A stretch of 64,000 nucleotides of DNA. Source: Streptomyces sp. WP-1. GTDB taxonomy: Bacteria > Actinomycetota > Actinomycetes > Streptomycetales > Streptomycetaceae. The position numbers and the translations under genes were made by a program. Positions 40,546 through 48,040 of the stretch are shown here, piece after piece; the first letter of the stretch is position 1, and the number at the start of each line of letters is the position of its first letter. The notes under the pieces are model-generated. The model was given only the letters and a program-made list of their open reading frames with translations. It was not told the DNA's origin and did no database searches. The stretch is from positions 2,170,001 to 2,234,000 of the forward strand of contig NZ_CP123923.1 of assembly GCF_030450125.1 (NCBI RefSeq), in the 5' to 3' direction.

Positions 40546-41874
40546 TCAACGGCCCTTCTCAGCCGGCTCCAGGATCGCCACGCACTCCACATGATGCGTC
40601 ATCGGAAACAGATCGAACGCCCGCAGCATCCGCACCCGATACCCGTTCTCCCCGAAGTACCCCAGATCCCGGGCCAGCGCCGCCGGGTCGCACGCCACGT
40701 AGGCGATGCGGCGGGCCCGCAGGGATGCGAGGTGTTTGACCGTGTCGCGGCCGGCGCCCGCGCGGGGTGGGTCGAGGACGATCAGGTCGACCTCGGTGAT
40801 GCCCGTGCGCGGGAGGACGGATTCGACCTTGCCCTGTTCGATGCGGACGCGCGGGAAGTCGGCCAGGTTGTGGCGGGCGTCCTCGACCGCGCGCTTGCCC
40901 GACTCGATGCCGAGGACCGCGCCCTGGTCGCCGAGGCGGTCGGCGAGGGCGCCGGCGAAGAGGCCGACGCCGCAGTAGAGGTCGAGGGCCATCTCGCCCT
41001 TGCGCGGGAGCAGGCCCTGCATGACCGCGGTGACGAGGGTGTCCGCCGCCTTCGGGTGGACCTGCCAGAAGCCGCCGGCGCCGACGCGGTGGGTACGGCC
41101 GTCCGCGCGCTCGCGGACGAAGGGGCGGCCGTGGACGCGGTGCACGCCCCCGGACTTCTCGTCGACCCGCAGGACGGAGACCGGCTTGTCCAGCTCGACC
41201 AGGGGCAGCCGGCCGCCCGGACGCGGGGTGAGGATCACCTGGCGGTCCTGGGAGCCCGTCGCCGCGATCGCCTCGACCGACTCCATGCCGGCCCACTCGT
41301 GCTTCTCGATGCCCAGCTCGGACACGCCGGGCGCCGCGATCATGCAGTGGTCGATGCGCTCGACCTCGTGCGAACGGTGGCGGCGCAGGCCCGCGTGGCC
41401 CTCGGCGTCGACCGCGTACTGCACCCGGGTGCGCCACTGCGGCACCTCGCCGGCGGGCAGCTTGTCGCCCTCGGCCGGGACCACCGTGCCGTCCCAGCCC
41501 GCCTCCTCCGGGGTGAGGCCCGCGAGCCGCCGCAGCTGCTCGGCGAGCACGTCCGCCTTCAGGCGGCGCTGGGCGCCCGGCTTGGCGTGCTGCCAGTCGC
41601 AGCCGCCGCAGCGGCCGGGTCCGGCGAAGGGGCAGGGTGCCTCGATGCGGTCCTTGGACGCCTCCAGGATCCGTACGGCGTCCGCGCGCAGGAAGCGGGC
41701 GCCCTCCTCGCCCTCGGTCACCTTCGCCACCACTCGCTCGCCCGGCAGCGCGTGCCGGACGAAGAGGACCTGGCCCTCGGCGGTGCGGGCGATGCAGTGG
41801 CCGCCATGGGCGACGGGGCCGATCTCGACCTCGTACTCCTCGCCCACCAGAGACGTGGTCGGTTCTGCCTGCAT
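40546..41874 (-). CDS. TRAM-domain 23S rRNA (uracil-5)-methyltransferase, RumA/RlmD-like
   Basis: A 442-residue RNA methyltransferase. The N-terminal TRAM domain (EYEVEIGPVAHGGHCIAR) is followed by an Fe-S cysteine motif CPFAGPGRCGGCDWQH. The SAM motif is ALDLYCGVGLFAGALA, and the catalytic part has LIVLDPPRAGAG and YVACDPAALARDLGY with the nucleophilic Cys. ATG 41874 (MQAEPTT) is the start; the long frame further upstream is a shadow. The last 64 bp before the stop form the right attachment-like repeat, so its 3' end is the apparent integration target. Confidence 0.88.
   Translation of the reverse strand: MQAEPTTSLVGEEYEVEIGPVAHGGHCIARTAEGQVLFVRHALPGERVVAKVTEGEEGARFLRADAVRILEASKDRIEAPCPFAGPGRCGGCDWQHAKPGAQRRLKADVLAEQLRRLAGLTPEEAGWDGTVVPAEGDKLPAGEVPQWRTRVQYAVDAEGHAGLRRHRSHEVERIDHCMIAAPGVSELGIEKHEWAGMESVEAIAATGSQDRQVILTPRPGGRLPLVELDKPVSVLRVDEKSGGVHRVHGRPFVRERADGRTHRVGAGGFWQVHPKAADTLVTAVMQGLLPRKGEMALDLYCGVGLFAGALADRLGDQGAVLGIESGKRAVEDARHNLADFPRVRIEQGKVESVLPRTGITEVDLIVLDPPRAGAGRDTVKHLASLRARRIAYVACDPAALARDLGYFGENGYRVRMLRAFDLFPMTHHVECVAILEPAEKGR
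40552..40615 (+). repeat. Right attachment-like repeat within the methyltransferase 3' end
   Basis: This matches 3184-3247 at 58 of 64 positions in direct orientation. It covers the codons for DLFPMTHHVECVAILEPAEKG and so keeps the gene functional, as expected when an element integrates into a 3' end and rebuilds it. Confidence 0.8.
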
Positions 41875-42059
41875 GGTGGGTGGCTCCAGAGGATCGGGTT
41901 CGCGACAGAGGGACAGCGACAGCGGGACTGCACGACAGGACTGCAGGGCGCAGACGAGCTGCCAAGACGGGTCCGGGGCGGTCGAGCGCAGACCGGTGGA
42001 CCGACAACAGCCCACCAGTCTACGGCCTCGCCGCCCCGGTCCCGTACCTCGGTGTCCCG

Positions 42060-44189
42060 TCAGTCCTTCGCCGACGAGCCGGACGAGCCCGGTGCCTCCG
42101 ACGAGCCCGATGTCCCTGACGCTCCCGACGCCCCTGCCGATCCCGACGGCTCGGACGGCTCCTTGGGCCGCTCCCCCGCGGGTCCCCGGCGGACCGCGCC
42201 GGGCGCGCTCCACTCCTGGCGCCTGCGGGCCCGCATCTTGGCCGCCTCGGAGGAGGCCAGCTGGTAGGGCACGGAGGTGACCATCACGCCGGGCGTGAAC
42301 AGCAGGCGGCCCTTGAGGCGCAGCGCGCTCTGGTTGTGCAGCAGGTGCTCGTACCAGTGGCCGACCACGTACTCGGGGATGATCACGGAGACCGCGTCGC
42401 GCGGGGACTCCTTGCGCAGGCCCTTGACGTACTCGATCACCGGCCGGGTGACCTCGCGGTACGGCGAGTCGAGGACCTTCAGCGGTACGTCGATGCCGCG
42501 CCGCTCCCACTCGTCGCGCAGCGCCTTGGTCTCGGCCGGGTCCACGTTGACCGTGAGCGCCTCCAGGCCGTCGGAGCGCATCAGCTTGGCGTAGGCCAGG
42601 GCCCGCAGGGTCGGGCGGTGGATCTTGGAGATCAGCACCACGGAGTGCACCCGGGAGGGGCGGACCAGGTCGTCGTCCGGCTCCTCGGGCGCGGCGATCT
42701 CCTCGGCGACGCGGTCGTAGTGCTTGCGGATCGCGGTCATGGTCGCGAAGAAGATGCACATGCCCAGCAGGGCCACCCAGGCGCCGTGCGTGAACTTGGT
42801 GACCAGGACGACGACCAGCACCAGGCCGGTGAGGAAGGCGCCGAAGGTGTTGATCGCCCGCGAGCGCATCATGTGACGGCGCTTGGCCTGGTCCTTCTCG
42901 ACCGCGAGGTGGCGGTTCCAGTGCCGGACCATGCCGGTCTGGCTCAGCGTGAAGGAGACGAACACGCCGACGATGTAGAGCTGGATCAGGCGGGTGGAGT
43001 CGGCGCCGTAGATCACGGTCAGCAGCGCGGCGGCGCCGGCGAGCAGCACGATGCCGTTGGAGAAGGCGAGCCGGTCGCCGCGGGTGTGCAGCTGGCGGGG
43101 CAGGTAGCGGTCCTGGGCGAGGATCGAGCCGAGCAGCGGGAAGCCGTTGTACGCGGTGTTGGCCGCGAGGAACAGCACCAGCGCGGTGGCGGCCGCGAGG
43201 AGCACGAACAGGAAGCTGCCCTTGCCGAAGACCGCCTCGGCGACCTGGGAGATCACCGGGTTCTGGACGTAGCCGGAGCCGATCGGGTGGCCGTTGTGCA
43301 GCAGGTCGGTGGCCGGGTTCTCGGCCATGCGGACCTTGGTCGTCGCGGCCAGCGCGATGATGCCGCAGAACATGGTGACGGCCAGCAGGCCCATCGCCGC
43401 GAGGGTGCTCGCCGCGTTCTTGGACTTCGGCTTGCGGAAGGCGGGGACGCCGTTGGAGATGGCCTCGACGCCGGTCAGGGCGGCACAGCCGGAGGAGAAG
43501 GCGCGCAGCAGCAGGAAGACCAGCGCGAAGCCCGCGAGGCCCTGGTGCTCGGCCCTGATGTGGAAGTCGGCGGTCGGCGCCCGCATGGTGTCGCCGAGCA
43601 CCAGGCCGCGGAACGCGCCCCAGAGGATCATGACGAAGACGCCGCCGACGAACACGTACGTCGGGATGGCGAAGAGCTTGCCGGACTCCTTGACGCCGCG
43701 CAGGTTCATCAGCGTCAGCAGGACGATCACCACGGTCGCGCAGAGCACCTTGTGCTCGACCACGAACGGGATGGCCGAGCCGAGGTTCTCGATGCCCGAG
43801 GCGATGGAGACCGCGACCGTCAGCACGTAGTCGACGAGCAGGGCGCTCGCGACGGTGAGGCCGGCCTTGGGGCCGAGGTTGGTGGTCGCCACCTCGTAGT
43901 CGCCGCCACCGCTCGGGTAGGCGTGCACGTTCTGGCGGTAGGAAGCGACCACGGTGAACATCAGCACGACGACCGCGACGGCGATCCAGGGGCTGAAGTG
44001 GTACGCCGACACGCCCGCGATGGACAGGACCAGCAGAACCTCCCCCGGCGCGTAGGCGACGGAGGACAGCGGGTCGGAGGCGAAGACGGGGAGTGCGATG
44101 CGCTTGGGCAGGAGGGTTTCCCCCAGCCGGTCACTGCGCAGTGCGCGCCCGATCAGGATCCGTTTGGGCACGTCGGTCAGTTTGGACAC
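42060..44189 (-). CDS. APC-superfamily transporter, KimA-like K+ importer candidate
   Basis: A 709-residue membrane protein with about 12 spans. The N-terminus has RIALPVFASDPLSSVAYAPGEVLLVL, typical of the YdaO/KimA branch of the APC superfamily. After the spans there is a cytosolic domain of about 200 residues (VHSVVLISKIHRPTLRALAYAKLM), the kind that binds c-di-AMP in KimA. The tail is rich in Ser, Gly and Pro. GTG 44189 (VSKLTDVPKR) is preferred; ATG 44228 is an alternative. The two divergent TrkA-type genes and kdpDE nearby support a potassium role. Confidence 0.75.
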   Translation of the reverse strand: MSKLTDVPKRILIGRALRSDRLGETLLPKRIALPVFASDPLSSVAYAPGEVLLVLSIAGVSAYHFSPWIAVAVVVLMFTVVASYRQNVHAYPSGGGDYEVATTNLGPKAGLTVASALLVDYVLTVAVSIASGIENLGSAIPFVVEHKVLCATVVIVLLTLMNLRGVKESGKLFAIPTYVFVGGVFVMILWGAFRGLVLGDTMRAPTADFHIRAEHQGLAGFALVFLLLRAFSSGCAALTGVEAISNGVPAFRKPKSKNAASTLAAMGLLAVTMFCGIIALAATTKVRMAENPATDLLHNGHPIGSGYVQNPVISQVAEAVFGKGSFLFVLLAAATALVLFLAANTAYNGFPLLGSILAQDRYLPRQLHTRGDRLAFSNGIVLLAGAAALLTVIYGADSTRLIQLYIVGVFVSFTLSQTGMVRHWNRHLAVEKDQAKRRHMMRSRAINTFGAFLTGLVLVVVLVTKFTHGAWVALLGMCIFFATMTAIRKHYDRVAEEIAAPEEPDDDLVRPSRVHSVVLISKIHRPTLRALAYAKLMRSDGLEALTVNVDPAETKALRDEWERRGIDVPLKVLDSPYREVTRPVIEYVKGLRKESPRDAVSVIIPEYVVGHWYEHLLHNQSALRLKGRLLFTPGVMVTSVPYQLASSEAAKMRARRRQEWSAPGAVRRGPAGERPKEPSEPSGSAGASGASGTSGSSEAPGSSGSSAKD

Positions 44190-44350
44190 GAGAGAGGATC
44201 GTAAGCCTTCGAACTGGCAGCCGCCCACCCTGTCCGCAATATCTTCCCCATGGGTGAACTCGGCGGCGGATCGATGTACGGATTCCGTGGCTCGGGCTCG
44301 GGTCGTGCCTAGATGGCAAACCCCGCCTGTCGCCGACCCGTGGAGGCCTC

Positions 44351-44464
44351 ATGCCGCCGACCGCTGAGCTGATCGGAGCGGTGCTCGCCCTGGCCGCCCT
44401 CGGAATCCTGACCGTGTGCAGCGTGCGCAGCATCACTCGCAGACGAGCGGATGACCCCCTGTGA
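44351..44464 (+). CDS. Tiny single-span membrane protein
   Basis: A 37-residue frame: MPPTAELIGAVLALAALGIL, then a few more hydrophobic residues, then a basic tail with RSITRRRADDPL. One membrane span with a positive cytosolic end is clear. It lies between a K+ transporter gene and two TrkA-type genes. It may be a small accessory subunit of a transporter, but there is no recognisable family. Confidence 0.5.
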   Translation: MPPTAELIGAVLALAALGILTVCSVRSITRRRADDPL

Positions 44465-44623
44465 ACCGGTACGAGCCTGGCGCTGAGACCGGTGCCGGGC
44501 CCCGTGCGCGGGCCGTACCGGGGCACGGGGGTGCCCGGTGAAGGTGATGCGTGTGTAGCTTGGGCGACAGTCTGAGAACCTGTTCAGGCCAAGCCAACGA
44601 CTCTTGACATCGGAAGGACGGTC

Positions 44624-45295
44624 GTGCACATCGTCATCATGGGCTGCGGGCGAGTAGGCTCCGCTCTCGCCCAGACCCTGGAGCAACAGGGGCACACGGT
44701 CGCCGTGATCGACCAGGACCCGACCGCCTTCCGTCGGCTGGGACCCGGATTCGGAGGCCGCCGGGTCACCGGAGTCGGCTTCGACCAGGACACCCTGCGC
44801 GAGGCGGGGATCGAGGAGGCGGGCGCCTTCGCGGCCGTCTCCAGCGGCGACAACTCCAACATCATCTCCGCGCGGGTCGCGCGCGAGATGTTCGGCGTGG
44901 AGAACGTGGCGGCCCGTATCTACGACCCCCGGCGCGCCGAGGTCTACCAGCGTCTGGGCATCCCGACCGTGGCCACGGTCCGCTGGACCGCCGACCAGAT
45001 GCTGCGCCGGCTGCTGCCCTCCGGGGCCGAGCCGCTGTGGCGCGATCCCACCGGCGGGGTGCAGCTCGCCGAGGTGCACGCCTCCCCGAAGTGGGTCGGC
45101 CACAAGATCAGCAAGATGCAGGAGGACACGGGCGTCCGGGTGGCGTTCCTGACCCGGCTGGGCGAGGCGATCCTGCCCACCTCCCAGACGGTGCTCCAGG
45201 AGGGCGACCTCGTGCACGTGATGATGCGGACGGACGACGTGGACACGGTCGAGGCGGCGTTCGCCGGGGGTCCGGAAGAGGAAGGCGGTCACTGA
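44624..45295 (+). CDS. trkA: TrkA-type K+ uptake regulatory subunit (first)
   Basis: A 223-residue protein. The RCK N-domain starts HIVIMGCGRVGSALAQTLEQQGH, a GxGxxG NAD-binding fold with acidic VIDQD at the end of strand 2. The TrkA-C domain (VQLAEVHASPKWVGHKISKM, then EGDLVHVMMRTDDV) follows. These proteins gate Trk/Ktr-type potassium channels in response to nucleotides. The start is GTG 44624. It overlaps the second trkA-like gene by 1 base (TGATG). Confidence 0.85.
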   Translation: MHIVIMGCGRVGSALAQTLEQQGHTVAVIDQDPTAFRRLGPGFGGRRVTGVGFDQDTLREAGIEEAGAFAAVSSGDNSNIISARVAREMFGVENVAARIYDPRRAEVYQRLGIPTVATVRWTADQMLRRLLPSGAEPLWRDPTGGVQLAEVHASPKWVGHKISKMQEDTGVRVAFLTRLGEAILPTSQTVLQEGDLVHVMMRTDDVDTVEAAFAGGPEEEGGH

Positions 45296-45969
45296 TGAGG
45301 GTCGCCATTGCCGGAGCCGGCGCCGTCGGCCGCTCGATCGCGGGCGAGCTGCTGGAGAACGGCCACGAGATCCTGCTCATCGACAAGGCCCCGACCGCCA
45401 TCTCGGTGGAGCGGGTGCCGCAGGCGGAGTGGCTGCTGGCCGACGCCTGCGAGATCACGTCCCTGGACGAGGCGGCGCTCCAGCGCTGCAACGTGGTGAT
45501 CGCCGCCACCGGTGACGACAAGGTCAACCTGGTGGTGTCGCTGCTCGCCAAGACGGAGTACGGCGTCCCGCGTGTCGTCGCCCGGGTCAACAACCCCAAG
45601 AACGAGTGGCTGTTCAACGAGGCGTGGGGCGTGGACGTGGCCGTCTCCACCCCGCGTCTGATGTCCGCCCTGGTCGAGGAGGCGGTGAGTGTCGGCGACC
45701 TGGTACGGCTGCTGCGCTTCAGCCACGGCGACGCCAACCTGGTGGAGCTGACGCTGCCCGAGGAGTCGGCCCTGGCCGGCACCCAGGTCGGGGACGTGCA
45801 CTGGCCCGAGGACACCTCGCTGGTGACCATCATCCGGGGCACCCGGGTGCTGACGCCGTCCCGGGACGACTCCCTGGAGCCGGGCGACGAGCTGCTGTTC
45901 GTGGCCGCGCAGGCCCGGGAGGAGCAGCTGGAGGAGCTGCTGTCGGTGCGCAGGCGGGAAGAGGCCTGA
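45295..45969 (+). CDS. trkA: TrkA-type K+ uptake regulatory subunit (second)
   Basis: A 224-residue paralogue of the preceding gene. It starts RVAIAGAGAVGRSIAGELLE with VLIDKAP-like acidic strand (ILLIDKAPT), then TrkA-C with LVELTLPEESALAGTQVGDV and PGDELLFVAA. The pair resembles the mycobacterial CeoB/CeoC pair. No trkH/ktrB channel gene is in the window; the APC transporter across the intergenic region is a possible partner. A terminator follows. Confidence 0.85.
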   Translation: MRVAIAGAGAVGRSIAGELLENGHEILLIDKAPTAISVERVPQAEWLLADACEITSLDEAALQRCNVVIAATGDDKVNLVVSLLAKTEYGVPRVVARVNNPKNEWLFNEAWGVDVAVSTPRLMSALVEEAVSVGDLVRLLRFSHGDANLVELTLPEESALAGTQVGDVHWPEDTSLVTIIRGTRVLTPSRDDSLEPGDELLFVAAQAREEQLEELLSVRRREEA

Positions 45970-45995
45970 CGGGTCCGACGGCCCTGAGCACGCGA

Positions 45996-46026
45996 AAGGG
46001 CGCCCTTGGTGGACAAGGGCGCCCTT
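45996..46026 (+). terminator. Terminator of the trkA pair
   Basis: AAGGGCGCCCTT occurs at 45996-46007 and again at 46015-46026. The sequence is self-complementary, so the copies pair over 12 bp around a 7-base loop. It lies 27 bases after the stop and also faces the DUF3159 gene converging from the other side. Confidence 0.8.
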
Positions 46027-46058
46027 CGTCGTCGTAACGACCGCCTACGGCACGGCTC

Positions 46059-46856
46059 TCACGCCTGCCGGCGATGGCGGCCGGGCAGGGGCTCGGGCTC
46101 GCCGCTCTCCGCGGCCAGGGCGGCCTTGCGCTCCTTCTCGGCCTTCTCGGCCTGCTCCTCGGCCTCCATCTCCGCGAAGACGTCGATCGGCGCGGGCGCC
46201 TTGGCGAGGAAGACCCAGGTGAGCCAGACGGCCAGCAGGAAGGGCGGGATCTTCAGGGCGACGAGGACCCAGCCGAGCTGGGCGGTGTCGGACCACCAGT
46301 ACAGCGGGAAGAGGATCGCGCACTTGGCGAGCAGGATCAGGCCCCAGGCCCAGCTCGACTTCGCGTAGGCCTTCTTGCGGCCCGGGTTGCGGGTGCGCCA
46401 GGAGAGGTTCTCCTTGAAGACCGGGCCCAGCACGACGCCGATCAGGGGGACCCCGAGCAGCGTGGAGATGATGTACGCGAGCGCCAGGCCCAGCGTGTAG
46501 AGCATGCCGGGGAGGTAGAAGTCCTTGGCGTTGCCGGTGAACATGGCGAACACCACGCCGAAGACCACGCCGAACACACCGCTGAAGGCGTGCTTGACGG
46601 TGTCCTTCATGGCGAGCCGGACCACGACCAGCACCAGGGAGACGGCCAGCGCGGCGATCGCCGAGAGGTGCAGGTCCTTGTTGATCGTGAAGATCGCGAC
46701 GAACAGCAGGCCCGGCACGACCGTCTCGACCATGCCGCGGACGCCGCCGAACGCCTCGAACAGCGCCGCCTCCGTCACCGCGCGGGCGTCGCCTTCGCCG
46801 GGCTCGCCGGGCGGGTTCTGGTCGGTGTCTTCGGTCGGCTTGTCGAGGGACGTCAC
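46059..46856 (-). CDS. DUF3159 membrane protein
   Basis: A 265-residue membrane protein with about six hydrophobic spans, among them VVPGLLFVAIFTINK and VFGVVFGVVFAMFTG, and a charged C-terminal tail. It looks like the actinobacterial DUF3159 family (sequence pattern AFGGVRGMVETVVPGL). The function is unknown. GTG 46856 lies 3 bases after the stop of the OB-fold gene, so the two form an operon. Confidence 0.8.
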   Translation of the reverse strand: MTSLDKPTEDTDQNPPGEPGEGDARAVTEAALFEAFGGVRGMVETVVPGLLFVAIFTINKDLHLSAIAALAVSLVLVVVRLAMKDTVKHAFSGVFGVVFGVVFAMFTGNAKDFYLPGMLYTLGLALAYIISTLLGVPLIGVVLGPVFKENLSWRTRNPGRKKAYAKSSWAWGLILLAKCAILFPLYWWSDTAQLGWVLVALKIPPFLLAVWLTWVFLAKAPAPIDVFAEMEAEEQAEKAEKERKAALAAESGEPEPLPGRHRRQA

Positions 46857-46859
46857 CGG

Positions 46860-47258
46860 CTACTCCCGTCCGAGGGGTCGCAGTTCGTACTTCGGGTTGA
46901 AGAGCACCCGGCGGCCCCGGCTCAGCGAGATCCGGCCCGATGCGATCAGCTTGCGCCCCGGTTCTATGCCCACGATGGAACGCCTGCCGAGCCACACCAC
47001 GTCCAGTGCCGCGGAGCCGTCGAACAGCTCGGCCTCCAGGGCCGGGACTCCGGCGCGCGGACGCAGGGTGACCGTGCGCAAGGTACCAGTTACGGTGACG
47101 ATCTGCCGGTCCTGGCAGTCGCCGATCTTCGTACAACCCGCCGTCTCGGCGTCCTCGCGCAGCTCCTCCGACTCCAGGTCCTCCTGGGACGTGGAGAGCC
47201 GGTCGAGCATGCGCCGGAACCGGCCGGCCGGCTTTTCTGAACGAGGAACAGCACTCAT
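46860..47258 (-). CDS. OB-fold nucleic-acid-binding protein
   Basis: A 132-residue protein. Residues 45-125 (IGDCQDRQIVTVTGTLRTVT, then LEAELFDGSAALDVVWLGRR and RKLIASGRISL) fit an OB-fold of the RecG-wedge/aminoacyl-tRNA-like type. The N-terminus is helical and acidic. The role is not known; it is a common neighbour of DUF3159 genes in actinobacteria, from memory. Confidence 0.8.
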   Translation of the reverse strand: MSAVPRSEKPAGRFRRMLDRLSTSQEDLESEELREDAETAGCTKIGDCQDRQIVTVTGTLRTVTLRPRAGVPALEAELFDGSAALDVVWLGRRSIVGIEPGRKLIASGRISLSRGRRVLFNPKYELRPLGRE

Positions 47259-47326
47259 ATCTGAAGCGTACCGGGGCCCACCGACAGCGCCGTATCCCCG
47301 CTCACACTTCCCCCTTACGGGCCTTG

Positions 47327-48040
47327 TCACTTCTCGAACCGGTACCCCATCCCGGGCTCCGTGATGAAGTGCCGGGGGTGCGAGGGGTCGGTCTCCAGCT
47401 TGCGGCGCAACTGCGCCATGTAGACGCGCAGATAGTTCGTCTCCGTCCCGTACGACGGCCCCCACACCTCCTGGAGGAGCTGCTTCTGGCTGACCAGACG
47501 GCCGGTGTTGCGGACCAGCACCTCCAGGAGGTGCCATTCCGTGGGGGTGAGCCGGACGTCGCGCCCGCCGCGGTGCACCTTCTTGGCCGCCAGGTCGACG
47601 GCGAAACCCTCGGTCTCCACGGTGGTGACGTCGTCCTCGCCGGCACCGACCGGCTCGGCGCGGCGCACGGCGGCGCGCAGCCGGGCCAGCAGCTCGTCCA
47701 TGCCGAACGGCTTGGTGACGTAGTCGTCGGCGCCCGCGTCCAGGGCCTCGACCTTCTCGTCGGAGGAGTGGCGGGCGGAGAGCACCAGGATCGGCACCCG
47801 GGTCCAGCCGCGCAGGCCCTTGATCACCTCGACGCCGTCCATGTCGGGCAGACCCAGGTCGAGGACGACCACGTCGGGGTGGCGGGAGGCGGCGAGGTCG
47901 AGGGCGGTCCTGCCGTCGGCGGCCGCGTCGACGTCGTACTTGCGTGCCTTGAGGTTGATCACGAGGGCGCGCACGATCTGCGGCTCGTCGTCGACCACGA
48001 GGACCCGCGTGGGGGTCCGGTCCCCGCTCGGGCTCAGCAT
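47327..48040 (-). CDS. kdpE: KdpE-type response regulator
   Basis: A 237-residue OmpR-family regulator. The receiver has RVLVVDDEPQIVRAL, the phosphoacceptor Asp in VVVLDLGLPDMDG and the Lys of DDYVTKPFG. The winged-helix output domain ends GMGYRFEK. It follows the kdpD gene with a 7-base overlap. The pair senses potassium limitation. The kdpFABC pump genes are not in the window. Confidence 0.88.
   Translation of the reverse strand: MLSPSGDRTPTRVLVVDDEPQIVRALVINLKARKYDVDAAADGRTALDLAASRHPDVVVLDLGLPDMDGVEVIKGLRGWTRVPILVLSARHSSDEKVEALDAGADDYVTKPFGMDELLARLRAAVRRAEPVGAGEDDVTTVETEGFAVDLAAKKVHRGGRDVRLTPTEWHLLEVLVRNTGRLVSQKQLLQEVWGPSYGTETNYLRVYMAQLRRKLETDPSHPRHFITEPGMGYRFEK

Noticed and set aside
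3184..40615. Integrase or excisionase within the island
   Set aside because: I looked for tyrosine or serine recombinases in all frames and saw none, so the island is described by its repeats only.
40546..42759. Very long minus-strand frame extending the TRAM methyltransferase to about 737 residues
   Set aside because: The upstream part is Arg/Gly/Ala-rich shadow coding over the transporter gene. The TRAM domain begins cleanly at ATG 41874.
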